Assembly (NCBI GenBank): GCA_019694835.1
Contig: JAIBBE010000008.1
Location: 1 to 64,000 of the forward strand
DNA length: 64,000 nt
From: Fimbriimonadaceae bacterium
GTDB taxonomy: Bacteria > Armatimonadota > Fimbriimonadia > Fimbriimonadales > Fimbriimonadaceae
Reading direction: 5' to 3'
The position numbers and the translations under genes were made by a program. Shown here one piece after another: positions 35,296-43,588 of the stretch. Under the pieces are notes generated by a model, which did no database searches, was not told where the DNA came from, and was given only the letters and a program-made list of their open reading frames with translations. How positions within the stretch are numbered: position 1 is the first letter of the stretch; each line of letters opens with the position of its first letter.

Positions 35296-35580
35296 TTAGG
35301 GCCACTTTGTGCGATTGAATGTGAAAGTGACCGCAAATGTGGAGTTTTGGCAAGCGAACGGTAGCTGGAGCCCTCGAACTTCCGACGTGGAGTCCCAACC
35401 ATTCTCCCCTCGTTTTTCGAGATTTATGAGGTATCGGTCGGAGAATCTCCGCAGATTGTCGAAGAAAAAGAGAAGTCCATCGGCTGGATTCACTTTTAGT
35501 TTGAGAGAAACCTCGTCATCTTCGGTGATTTGGAGAAGTGTGTCGCCAAAAGTGTCCAAAAGGCCGAGAGATCCGGACAC
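35296..35580 (-). CDS. Small hypothetical protein
   Basis: A 94-aa reading from GTG at 35580 with protein-like composition (LLDTFGDTLLQITEDDEVSLKLKV, split; NLRRFSDRYLINLEKRGENGW; STFAVTFTFNRTKWP). No family recognised and no clear ribosome site. It would be the gene upstream of the fn3 gene on the same strand (57 nt gap). An overlapping plus-strand frame (35309-35629) looks like a shadow. Confidence 0.4.
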   Translation of the reverse strand: MSGSLGLLDTFGDTLLQITEDDEVSLKLKVNPADGLLFFFDNLRRFSDRYLINLEKRGENGWDSTSEVRGLQLPFACQNSTFAVTFTFNRTKWP

Positions 35581-35764
35581 AACGTCGGCAGTTTCGCGCG
35601 CCTTGTGCCCTTGCCGCCAACGCTCATGAGGCGGCGGCGACTAAATTTTGTTAAGTTTTTTCGAGGAACAGCCCAATTTCCCGAATCCTGTGATACAGTA
35701 GAACAACTGGCACCTGATTCAGCGCCGGAGACGGCAATGAACGAAGGGAGAATTGAGGAGAGTC

Positions 35765-37069
35765 ATGGTTCGTTCTTGGTTTGCACACGCTTGGCGCGTA
35801 ACGCCTAGCTTGGTCGTTCAAGGAGCTGGCCGTATGTCAGCACTTGTCGTAGCTGGGTTGCTTCTCTGCAGCCTGTGTGAGGGGTCCGTCACGGTTACAC
35901 CCTCGCAGCCTGGCCTACAGGAGTGGAGGCGCGCAGGGCCGGGGACGGATACGCAAGGGAGTGGCACGCGGTTCTACAGCTCATCTTCGAGCAGCGGCAC
36001 TGTGGCAGAGAATGACCACGTGTTGCGCGTCGAGGTGAAGCTTTCTTTTAGCGAGCTTCCGTCGGGTTGCGAGGTCTACGCGGGGGTCGTGGGCCACGGA
36101 CTTGATGCAGCAGTACACACAACCGTGTATGGCTTGACCCTTGGGGGGTACACGTACAACTCAGCCCAATTGTCAAACTCCAACTCAACGATTTCACCGT
36201 TCGTGTTTCACATTAAGGATCCGTCTTCAAACGGCTACGGGTCTTCCCCTCGCACCGTAATCGTTCGGTTTTTTGTCAAGGATGGCAGCTCCTGGTCCTC
36301 TGCAACCATGGAGTGCACGGTCAACCGCTTCAACTGCTTCGATGCTGGCATTGACTCGCGAAAGGCCTTTGGGGATCCCAACGTGGAAGGACGCATTGAA
36401 GCCAGTAGCAATGCAATTGCCCAAAGTGTTGTGTTCTCAGGTTGGACCTACAAGGGTGGCCTGTTTGCGGGGAACATGCCCTGGCAGTCTTCTTCCGATC
36501 GGTCGGGTCTGGCGCGAACCCAGTTTTGGTTTGACCCTGGCTCAACTGGGGTGACCGCGAGTGTGCTCACACTCTTCCGGAAAGGATATGACAACCAGAA
36601 TGCCGCCGTTGACCGAGGGACTCCAAGCTTGGGCGTCTTTATGCCCCTCAACAATGACGCTAATCTCGTAACCTCTGGAGCCTCATTGGAGTCGACCTCC
36701 AAATGGTCTACCAGACTCAACATTAGTCCTGCGGGCAATCCAAGCGGAACGGACCATCGATGGGATCAAAATCCAATCTCGATACCGACGGTGTACATTA
36801 AGGACGAATACGTCAACTTCGCGCTCCAAAAGTACGAAGAAGACGGAGACCTCATCCAGAGCACCCAAACCCACAACGCAAAGCATCTCATCGTAGCTCT
36901 GAGCAGCGAATCGGGCTTGACGAGCACCGGAAGCCTGCAGTGGCGATACTTCGCCTCCCGCGAGTATGAAACAGCCGCTACCGGCATCTACGCGGACAGT
37001 CGACCCCGTGTCTGGACGTGGACCCAGGGAGCCCCGACGGCGTTCTCGTCTGCATCGGTGTCGCAATGA
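35765..37069 (+). CDS. Secreted beta-rich protein, first gene of the RHS operon
   Basis: A 434-aa exported protein of unknown family. A long N-terminal signal (hydrophobic core MSALVVAGLLLCSLCEG, about residues 24-42) is followed by Ser/Thr/Gly-rich beta-type sequence (EVKLSFSELPSGCEVYAG, TVIVRFFVKDGSSW, VFSGWTYKGGLFAGNMPW, LQWRYFASREYETAATG). A second start at residue 24 would give a shorter signal. GAGGAG precedes the ATG at 35765. Its stop overlaps the next gene by 4 nt. Composition suggests an extracellular or surface protein; its coupling to the RHS gene suggests a helper or surface partner, which is inference. Confidence 0.75.
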   Translation: MVRSWFAHAWRVTPSLVVQGAGRMSALVVAGLLLCSLCEGSVTVTPSQPGLQEWRRAGPGTDTQGSGTRFYSSSSSSGTVAENDHVLRVEVKLSFSELPSGCEVYAGVVGHGLDAAVHTTVYGLTLGGYTYNSAQLSNSNSTISPFVFHIKDPSSNGYGSSPRTVIVRFFVKDGSSWSSATMECTVNRFNCFDAGIDSRKAFGDPNVEGRIEASSNAIAQSVVFSGWTYKGGLFAGNMPWQSSSDRSGLARTQFWFDPGSTGVTASVLTLFRKGYDNQNAAVDRGTPSLGVFMPLNNDANLVTSGASLESTSKWSTRLNISPAGNPSGTDHRWDQNPISIPTVYIKDEYVNFALQKYEEDGDLIQSTQTHNAKHLIVALSSESGLTSTGSLQWRYFASREYETAATGIYADSRPRVWTWTQGAPTAFSSASVSQ

Positions 37070-38052
37070 GGCTCACCTGGAAAGTTCTGCTTGCGGCTGT
37101 CGGAGTCACTTCTGCGGTCGGTGTGATCTGGACGCTTACTTCGGCCCCAAAAGGCGACGCGAAGTCAGCAGAACGGGTCGCCGCTGAGGATCGACAGTCC
37201 GCAGAAACGCACTACGCCAAGCAGGACTTCGCCCAAGCCGAAAAGGCCCTCTCCGAAGTCGTCGCCCGACACGCCGCGAGCACCGATCCGCTCGTTCAGG
37301 ACCAGGTCGGCGTCACCCGCTTGCGCCTCGGCTACGCCGCAGCCCGCCAAGGTGCTTGGGACCGGGCGCGAGAGCACTTCCAAACGGCAGAGGCGAGCTA
37401 CAAGGGCACTGACTTCAAGACTCCTGACTTCGGCGGCGTCGAAGATCAAGCCGCGTACCAGGCTGCCGTCTGCCTCGCTGCTGACGGGAAGAAGGAAGAA
37501 GCCCTCAAGGAGTTTGAGGCGTTCCTGACCAAGCACCGCGACAGCCCTCTCGTCAAGGCGGCTCATCGACGGCTCGTCATGCTCGACGAGAAGAACCGGG
37601 CGCGCTATGACACCTTGCTCCAGAAGGTGCTCGACGAACAGGCGGCAAAGGCGCGGTTCGAGCGGGCAACCTGCGGCCCGAAAGCTCTCGCCTACCTGCT
37701 CCAGAACCTGGGCAAAGGAACGATCACCTACGAAGTCCTTGCCAAAGACTGCGGGACGACCGACGACGGCACGAGCCTGGCGGGGATGCAGGCGGGGCTG
37801 AAAAGGCACGGGATCGCCGCGTTTGGATACGAGGTCAACCGCAAAGACTTTGCAAACCTTCCCCTGCCCGCCCTGTGGCTGCAAGGCGAGCACTACCTGG
37901 TCGTGGAGCGCATCGATGAAAGCGCGGCCACCGTCTATGACCCCCTCACTGCAAAGACGCGCTCTGAGCCGTTGCCCAAGTCGGGCGACACGCGCTTCCT
38001 TGCCACCGTTTTGAGTTTGAGTCCCTTGTCACTTTCCGAGGCAACGAAATGA
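37066..38052 (+). CDS. Membrane-anchored TPR protein with C39-like peptidase domain
   Basis: A 328-aa protein with an N-terminal membrane helix (WKVLLAAVGVTSAVGVIWTL), TPR-like helical repeats (about residues 35-195: AEDRQSAETHYAKQDFAQAEKAL, KKEEALKEFEAFL) and a C39-like cysteine peptidase domain (about 198-320). Catalytic triad candidates: Cys203 in RATCGPKALAYLLQ, His276 in GEHYLVVERID and Asp292 in VYDPLT. C39 domains process double-glycine leaders in exporters; here there is no ABC part. ATG overlaps both neighbours' stop and start (ATGA each), so it is made together with the RHS protein and may process it. Confidence 0.85.
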   Translation: MRLTWKVLLAAVGVTSAVGVIWTLTSAPKGDAKSAERVAAEDRQSAETHYAKQDFAQAEKALSEVVARHAASTDPLVQDQVGVTRLRLGYAAARQGAWDRAREHFQTAEASYKGTDFKTPDFGGVEDQAAYQAAVCLAADGKKEEALKEFEAFLTKHRDSPLVKAAHRRLVMLDEKNRARYDTLLQKVLDEQAAKARFERATCGPKALAYLLQNLGKGTITYEVLAKDCGTTDDGTSLAGMQAGLKRHGIAAFGYEVNRKDFANLPLPALWLQGEHYLVVERIDESAATVYDPLTAKTRSEPLPKSGDTRFLATVLSLSPLSLSEATK

Positions 38053-41000
38053 AATTGCACGAAACCCTCTTTGGCCGTTTGCTCGCTCAGGTCCTGGTCT
38101 ATGCCCTGCTCCAGGCGTCGATTCCGCCAGCGTGGGCGGTGAGTTTGGAGGCACCGCGTTCCTTACCGGAATCGCCGCGCCAGCAAGCGAAGCCGACCGC
38201 GTTCGAGTCCTATGCGGCCGAGCTATCGTCGGTCAACCCCGATTGGGACAAGCTGCAGCGGCTCGCCCAGTCGTTCCCGGTCATCGAGAAGCCAGCCGCT
38301 TCGCGCGTGCTCGGTGCCTCGGAGATGGAGAGCCGGAAGGGTCTTCTCGCAGTGAACCCGTATGTTGCGGGGAGCCAGAAGTGGAGCGTCAATTACGCAG
38401 GCATCGATCTGCTGACCGGCAACTACAGCACCAGCGCCACGGATATCAGCTTCGAAGGCGGCTACGGCATCCCGATCAACGTGACGCGTACGTATAGCTC
38501 GAACAATCCGGACGACGGCCCCCTAGGCGTTGGTTGGACGCTGAGCGTTGATATTCGTTCCACAGCGGGTGGACTTCTCAAGAGCCCCGGTGCGCCGGTG
38601 CGCAGTGCTCCGGTCACCATGTTTGATCGCCCCCTCAAGGTGCCCGTTCGTGGTGTTAGCGACACCTACAGCGGTGGCGTTCCCCTCACCGAGGGAGTTA
38701 TTGCCGAAGATGCCGGCGGATTCCAAGAGCATATTCAACGTGATGTGGACGGCATTCTGAGCACGCCTCCTTGGGACTCGAATGTGATCAGCAGTGTGCT
38801 TGAATTCGACGAGGACTCAGGCAAAGAGTATTGGATGACGACCTCGAACGTCATGACAACTCCGGAAGGCTCAATCTACGAGTATGAGAAGGTCGGATCC
38901 TATACTAACGGCGGCTCATATTCGCCCTGGGATACCTCCAACCCTCAACTCAAGACGCCGAGCAACGTCCTGAAGATCAAGAGGATCACCGATCGTCATG
39001 GGAACATCACCGAGTTCACGTACGGGTCTGCCAAAACATACGCCAAAGCAAATGGCACGACCTCGGAACAACGCTTAACGAAAGTCACCATGCCGGGTGG
39101 ACGTGAGCTTAACCTGACCTATGCCGGCGATGGTAACCACGTCACTGAGATAACGGATGGGACCGCCAGCGGTTCCCGTAAAGTGACGTACGGCTATGGG
39201 TCAACGAGTGGCCAATTGGAGACCGTCACGACCGGCCTCATCGTCGGCAGTTCGGGAAGCGGGCTCGCCACTGGCTATACCTATGGAAGCGCCAAGCCGT
39301 CATCGGGGTGGGGAACGAGAGAGGTGGCAGGCAGCCTGCTCAAGTCAATCACTAATCCACGCGGGCTTACGACCAAGATCAAGTACATCATGGCGGACAC
39401 GCAAATGGCTCCCTACACGAGTTGGTATGGTGTCTCCGCACCCATCGCTTATGCGGTTATTGAGCCAAGTGGAGTCTGGCATTGGGCCGGGAATCCGGGC
39501 CTGATCGGGGGCTTCTCGGTCACCGATGATGGGCTCAGCGTTACGGTCCCCAGCGCCTACGATGTGTGGGAGATCCAGTGTGTTACTGGAATTCGGTTCC
39601 AGAGCCGAATTGGACCAGCGAACGGCGCACTCCTTAACGATGGTGCCCTAGTCATCTACTCTACACCCGCGACGCTGCAACAGCCCCTCGAAATCTACAT
39701 GAAGGATTTGCAGGCAGATACGAGCGGTACGGCCACCGAACTCAACTACCCGAACATCGACGCTTGGAAGCGCGTCTATGACATGGAAATGATGACCCTG
39801 GATCAAGAGGTCCGGTACATCTACCCGTGGCAGGATTCGGCCACCAACTTGGCCAATCGCAAGCTTGACGGAACGCAAATCCGGCGCCAGGAGGTGAAGA
39901 CCGATACGACCTACAACTTCCTCGGGGCTCCGCGTAGCAAGACCATCACCGAAGGCGGCATCGCCTACAATGGCACTTCGTTCTCAGATGCGACGCCAAA
40001 CGTCGTCGAATACGCCTACCACGGCGAGGACAAGTACTTCCAGCAGAAGGCCGTTCGCGTCAAGACCGGCGGATCGAGTTGGCGCTATTCCTACACCGAC
40101 TACTACACCAAAACCGACACCTCAACCGGAGCGGCCAAGGGCATGACGAAGTACGTCTACGACGCCAAGTATGGCGGGATCACGGCGACGGGATCGGATT
40201 GGCGGACGGGGACGAACAGTGTGGCGCCGACGAGCGGGCAGCATGCGGCTGAGTTCAAATATGACAGCAAGGGCAGGGTCACGGAGGTCCAGAAGCTGCA
40301 ATCCGTTTCCGGCTCGACCTACACCCGCGTCAAGACCACGACCAGTTACAACTCGGATGGCAGCCCTGGATGGGGGTTGCCTTATCAGGTAAAGGAAGAC
40401 GAAGGCAGCGGCAAGATCAACCGAACCACGACCACAACCGCCTACGACCCCGTCGGAAGGGCAACGCATGTCACCGATGCAGCCGGGCGGACATTCGAGA
40501 CAGTCTACAACGCGTTTGGGCAGGTGACGACCGTCACGAGGACCGACACAAACCCCGATGTGGGCATCGTCCAGTACTCGTACGGCGTCGATCTGGCGAA
40601 TGAGCCGGAGAGCTATGGCATGGTCGTTCTCGTCGAAGATCTCCTGAGTGGGGCGTGGACGAGCATGGCCTACAACCCGCTGAGCCACAGCAACTTGGCG
40701 GCTCGCGGGCAGGTAGCGAGTGTTGTCAACGGCGACGGCCTGCTGTACAGCGATTACACGGTGAATTACACCTACGACACGGCCGGCCGGCGCTCGGCGG
40801 TGGAGTATGACTTCGACTTTCACCCAACCGGTGGTAACACCTATTACGGCTATCGCGATTACGTGCGGGTCGGCTCGCCCGAGTCGCCCAATTACGCCTT
40901 CCAGACGATGACGCTGTTAGTCCCTGATGAAGGAGTGTTGAAGAAGACGGCAGAGGAGTTTCATTATCAGTTCGACACGGCCGGGCGGCTGACGCACTCC

Positions 41001-42581
41001 GCGTTCGCACAATCATCGGACAATTCGAACTATCCCTTCTATCCCGACCTCGACAACCCGGGCGCGGCCAAGGCGACGCGGCGGGCGCACGTGGTGTACG
41101 ACTACCTGCCCAGCGGTCAGCTGGACGAGGTTCGCTACGCTTGGCAGGATCTTTCGGGGAGCAGCTACACCGACACCTACCTTCGCAAAGTGAGCTACAC
41201 GTATGAGGATTACAAGGGCCTGCGCAAGACGGCGACGCGCGCTTCGGGTGCCGGCGGCGCGACTTGGGGCTCGGGAACGGAGGATGAGTATCAATACGAC
41301 GCTGATCTCGATTACCTGACGGCGGTCGACTATTCATCCACCCCCGGCTCGTCGTTCACGGCGGATGACTCTTGGACCTATGATGCGGCTGGAAATCGGA
41401 GCAATTCAGGTTATACTTACGACAACTTGAATCGCATGACGGCATCACCAGGCGCGACGTATTCGAACGATATTCTGGGGAATCGCACTTACCGAAACCC
41501 GGAGTCTTCAGGTGCGCGGCAGTATGTTTGGGACGACGCGGGGAGACTGCTAAAGTCGGCGGAAGCGACAAAGGGCGCAACCTACATGTACCGCGCGGAC
41601 GGCATGCGAATCAAGAAGGTGACGGGTTTGCAGCTGCTCTGGATTGAAGACGAGGAAACGGCTTCTGGCTATTACGACGAAGAGCAAGACGCCAACTTAC
41701 CGACTTGGCGCTACCGTTACGACGGTCAGATGTGCTTTGAGGAAGATTACACCGTCAACGTTCCCGGTTCGCCTCCCACGGTTTCGGTAACCGGCACGTC
41801 TTATGCCTTAGGCGCACGCGGCATCGACATGATGCGCACGTTTACGTACAACCCCTACACCCAGGTGCGGACGTACGACACCAACGGCAAGAGCTTCCCG
41901 ATCTACGACGGTCATGGGAACATGATTGCGACGCTGGGGCGGTCTTCGTCTTCGCCTAATTATTCGATTGGGAACGAGCGGGAGTATGATGTTTGGGGAG
42001 ACGTTCGTTCGACGAACGGGACGGGTGATCCGAATACTCGCTATTGTGCGAACCTGGGTCATAAGCAGGACGATGAGTCCGACCTGATCTACATGCGGGC
42101 TCGTTATTACGAGCCGGGGACGGGGAGGTTTATCAGCGAGGATCCGGCGATGGATGGTTGGAACTGGTTTGCTTATTGTGATAATCAACCAGTCAGTCGC
42201 GCTGATGACTCTGGATTAGCATCAGTTGATGACCAAAGGGACTTCAACTTCTGGATGGCCGGGGGTATGATCGCCTTCTTTGGGGCCGCTATGTTGCTAA
42301 TGAGCCCCATAAAGGTTGGCTTTGAGTGGACAGTCGCCATGGTCTTAATGCCTGCATCAGCAGCAGCTTTCGCCAGCGCCTTTGGCGCAACCAGTTCTAA
42401 GCTTGGTACAATCATGAAGGACATCCAGAAACTCAACTGGGCCTTGACGATAATCGCAGGAGTATGTGCAGCTTTCAAAATGGTAGCGTTCTCAGGCCCA
42501 CTTGAGAAAGCTGCAGTCCTAGCTACTGGATTTGAGGCGTTGGTGATTCTCGGTTTGCTTGTGAGCATGGACTATGATTAA
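38049..42581 (+). CDS. RHS/YD-repeat protein with membrane-helix C-terminal tip
   Basis: A 1510-aa exported RHS protein. Signal peptide (LLAQVLVYALLQASIPPAWA) is followed by an N-terminal region with NYSTSATDISFEGGYGIPI and VTRTYSSNNPDDGPLGVGW typical of RHS N-domains, many YD repeats (TYDTAGRRSAVEYD, WTYDAAGNRSNSGYTYDNLNRM, YRADGMRIKK) and the core end RARYYEPGTGRFISEDP...NQPVSRADDSG near residues 1347-1390. Such shells enclose a variable C-terminal effector. Here the tip (about 125 aa) has four hydrophobic helices and no nuclease-like motif. The tip is less GC-rich than the core. The stop overlaps a 53-aa membrane-protein gene. Confidence 0.92.
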   Translation: MKLHETLFGRLLAQVLVYALLQASIPPAWAVSLEAPRSLPESPRQQAKPTAFESYAAELSSVNPDWDKLQRLAQSFPVIEKPAASRVLGASEMESRKGLLAVNPYVAGSQKWSVNYAGIDLLTGNYSTSATDISFEGGYGIPINVTRTYSSNNPDDGPLGVGWTLSVDIRSTAGGLLKSPGAPVRSAPVTMFDRPLKVPVRGVSDTYSGGVPLTEGVIAEDAGGFQEHIQRDVDGILSTPPWDSNVISSVLEFDEDSGKEYWMTTSNVMTTPEGSIYEYEKVGSYTNGGSYSPWDTSNPQLKTPSNVLKIKRITDRHGNITEFTYGSAKTYAKANGTTSEQRLTKVTMPGGRELNLTYAGDGNHVTEITDGTASGSRKVTYGYGSTSGQLETVTTGLIVGSSGSGLATGYTYGSAKPSSGWGTREVAGSLLKSITNPRGLTTKIKYIMADTQMAPYTSWYGVSAPIAYAVIEPSGVWHWAGNPGLIGGFSVTDDGLSVTVPSAYDVWEIQCVTGIRFQSRIGPANGALLNDGALVIYSTPATLQQPLEIYMKDLQADTSGTATELNYPNIDAWKRVYDMEMMTLDQEVRYIYPWQDSATNLANRKLDGTQIRRQEVKTDTTYNFLGAPRSKTITEGGIAYNGTSFSDATPNVVEYAYHGEDKYFQQKAVRVKTGGSSWRYSYTDYYTKTDTSTGAAKGMTKYVYDAKYGGITATGSDWRTGTNSVAPTSGQHAAEFKYDSKGRVTEVQKLQSVSGSTYTRVKTTTSYNSDGSPGWGLPYQVKEDEGSGKINRTTTTTAYDPVGRATHVTDAAGRTFETVYNAFGQVTTVTRTDTNPDVGIVQYSYGVDLANEPESYGMVVLVEDLLSGAWTSMAYNPLSHSNLAARGQVASVVNGDGLLYSDYTVNYTYDTAGRRSAVEYDFDFHPTGGNTYYGYRDYVRVGSPESPNYAFQTMTLLVPDEGVLKKTAEEFHYQFDTAGRLTHSAFAQSSDNSNYPFYPDLDNPGAAKATRRAHVVYDYLPSGQLDEVRYAWQDLSGSSYTDTYLRKVSYTYEDYKGLRKTATRASGAGGATWGSGTEDEYQYDADLDYLTAVDYSSTPGSSFTADDSWTYDAAGNRSNSGYTYDNLNRMTASPGATYSNDILGNRTYRNPESSGARQYVWDDAGRLLKSAEATKGATYMYRADGMRIKKVTGLQLLWIEDEETASGYYDEEQDANLPTWRYRYDGQMCFEEDYTVNVPGSPPTVSVTGTSYALGARGIDMMRTFTYNPYTQVRTYDTNGKSFPIYDGHGNMIATLGRSSSSPNYSIGNEREYDVWGDVRSTNGTGDPNTRYCANLGHKQDDESDLIYMRARYYEPGTGRFISEDPAMDGWNWFAYCDNQPVSRADDSGLASVDDQRDFNFWMAGGMIAFFGAAMLLMSPIKVGFEWTVAMVLMPASAAAFASAFGATSSKLGTIMKDIQKLNWALTIIAGVCAAFKMVAFSGPLEKAAVLATGFEALVILGLLVSMDYD

Positions 42582-42735
42582 GCAGAGGCTTGCTTTTGCG
42601 GTTTTTGCGATTGCCATGTTCGCCATGTTCGTTGTCGGAGAAGCGAAAGATGCGACTATCTTTTCAGGAACAGCATTTCTACTGTTCGTAATAGTTAGCG
42701 TAATAGTGGCGGTAAAGGGCGGATTGAAGGGCTAA
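42574..42735 (+). CDS. 53-aa membrane protein, candidate immunity protein
   Basis: ATG at 42574 overlaps the RHS stop (TAA at 42579-42581) by 8 nt. The 53-aa product is two hydrophobic helices (FAVFAIAMFAMFVVG and TAFLLFVIVSVIVAV) joined by a charged turn (EAKDATIFSG), with basic ends. The location directly after an RHS tip is where cognate immunity genes lie in polymorphic toxin systems, and a membrane-type immunity protein would fit a membrane-active tip. No family is recognised, and the role is inference. It is too short to appear in standard ORF lists. Confidence 0.6.
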   Translation: MIKQRLAFAVFAIAMFAMFVVGEAKDATIFSGTAFLLFVIVSVIVAVKGGLKG

Positions 42736-43129
42736 ACGCATGGGAGCAAGAAACGAGAGCGTGGGTCGATACCGAGCAGGAGTTCCATTACGAATTTTAT
42801 CCCTCCATCCCCTCCCCCAGGGATGGAGGGTTTCGCCGCCTGCTTCCAATCTCCCCAGGCATCTTCCGGCGCCGGGGGTAACCTCCGAGAGATGGCACGA
42901 TATCGCCATTATCGCAATCACGGCGCGGAGAGGCAGTGGGTCTTCGTCACGACGACTTGCCTCGACTTCGTCCACGCGTTGCGCGAGCCAGCGATGCGCG
43001 TCCTCATGGCGGCTAGCCTGGCACAGGTCTGCCACGAGATCGGAAGCGGGGCGTCGAAACCCTCAACCCCTGGGAAGGGAGGGGGTTGAGGGATACACAT
43101 CCATGCTTGACTGACGCCGCTGCGACACC
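42736..43129. repeat. REP-type palindromes around a transposase fragment
   Basis: A 394-nt gap. CCCTCCATCCC/GGGATGGAGGG (42801-42830) and CCCTCAACCCC/GGGGTTGAGGG (43060-43092) are palindromes bracketing the RAYT fragment. Nothing else is seen. Confidence 0.75.
42892..43089 (+). pseudogene. Truncated RAYT (IS200-like Y1 transposase) fragment
   Basis: ATG at 42892 opens MARYRHYRNHG and QWVFVTTTCLDFVHALREPAMR, the conserved start of REP-associated tyrosine transposases. After about 50 residues the similarity stops (CHEIGSG) and the frame runs through a palindrome to a stop at 43089. The HUH motif, catalytic tyrosine and most of the protein are missing, so it is inactive. It lies between two REP-type palindromes, the normal setting of RAYT genes. 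Confidence 0.8.
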
Positions 43130-43570
43130 ATGACCGCACCCCTCCTTGTCGCCCTCGACCCCTTCCTCCCGTTACGCGGGCTCGAAGGAACTTGGGCGGT
43201 TGAGGAACGCAGCTACGGGCTCGACCGACGACCGACCGAGGCGCGGGGCATGAAGATCTTCGTCCGGCGAGGGCTCGGCGGCACCGCCCTCATCCTCGGC
43301 ACGGGCGGAACCAAGCCGGAGGAGCAACTCATTGTCCGAAGAGCCGGGAAGGGGTTCGTGGCTTGGAGTTTCGTCGCCGGGCTGCCGCGAGCGATTGAAT
43401 GGACGGGCGGGTGGTCGAAAGACGGGCTCGTCCTGGAGGCCAAAGCCGACCTCGACCTCCGCCTCCTGATCCAGCCGAATGCGAAGGGCTGGCAGTGGAC
43501 GCTGCAGGCTGAAGTCGCAGGGGAGTGGCTGACTTCGACCCAGCGCACCCTCACGCGCCCTTCCCGCTAG
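43130..43570 (+). CDS. Hypothetical protein
   Basis: A 146-aa cytosolic product with beta-rich pattern (LEGTWAVEERSYGLD, RGLGGTALILGTGG, GFVAWSFVAGLPRAIEW, GLVLEAKADLDLRLLIQ, GWQWTLQAEVAGEW). Each strand-like block ends with W or R, resembling small lipocalin-like DUFs, but I do not assign one. It lies 18 nt before the dGTPase-like gene and may be co-transcribed. No clear ribosome site. Confidence 0.65.
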   Translation: MTAPLLVALDPFLPLRGLEGTWAVEERSYGLDRRPTEARGMKIFVRRGLGGTALILGTGGTKPEEQLIVRRAGKGFVAWSFVAGLPRAIEWTGGWSKDGLVLEAKADLDLRLLIQPNAKGWQWTLQAEVAGEWLTSTQRTLTRPSR

Positions 43571-43588
43571 CCGGGTCGTCTGTACCTC

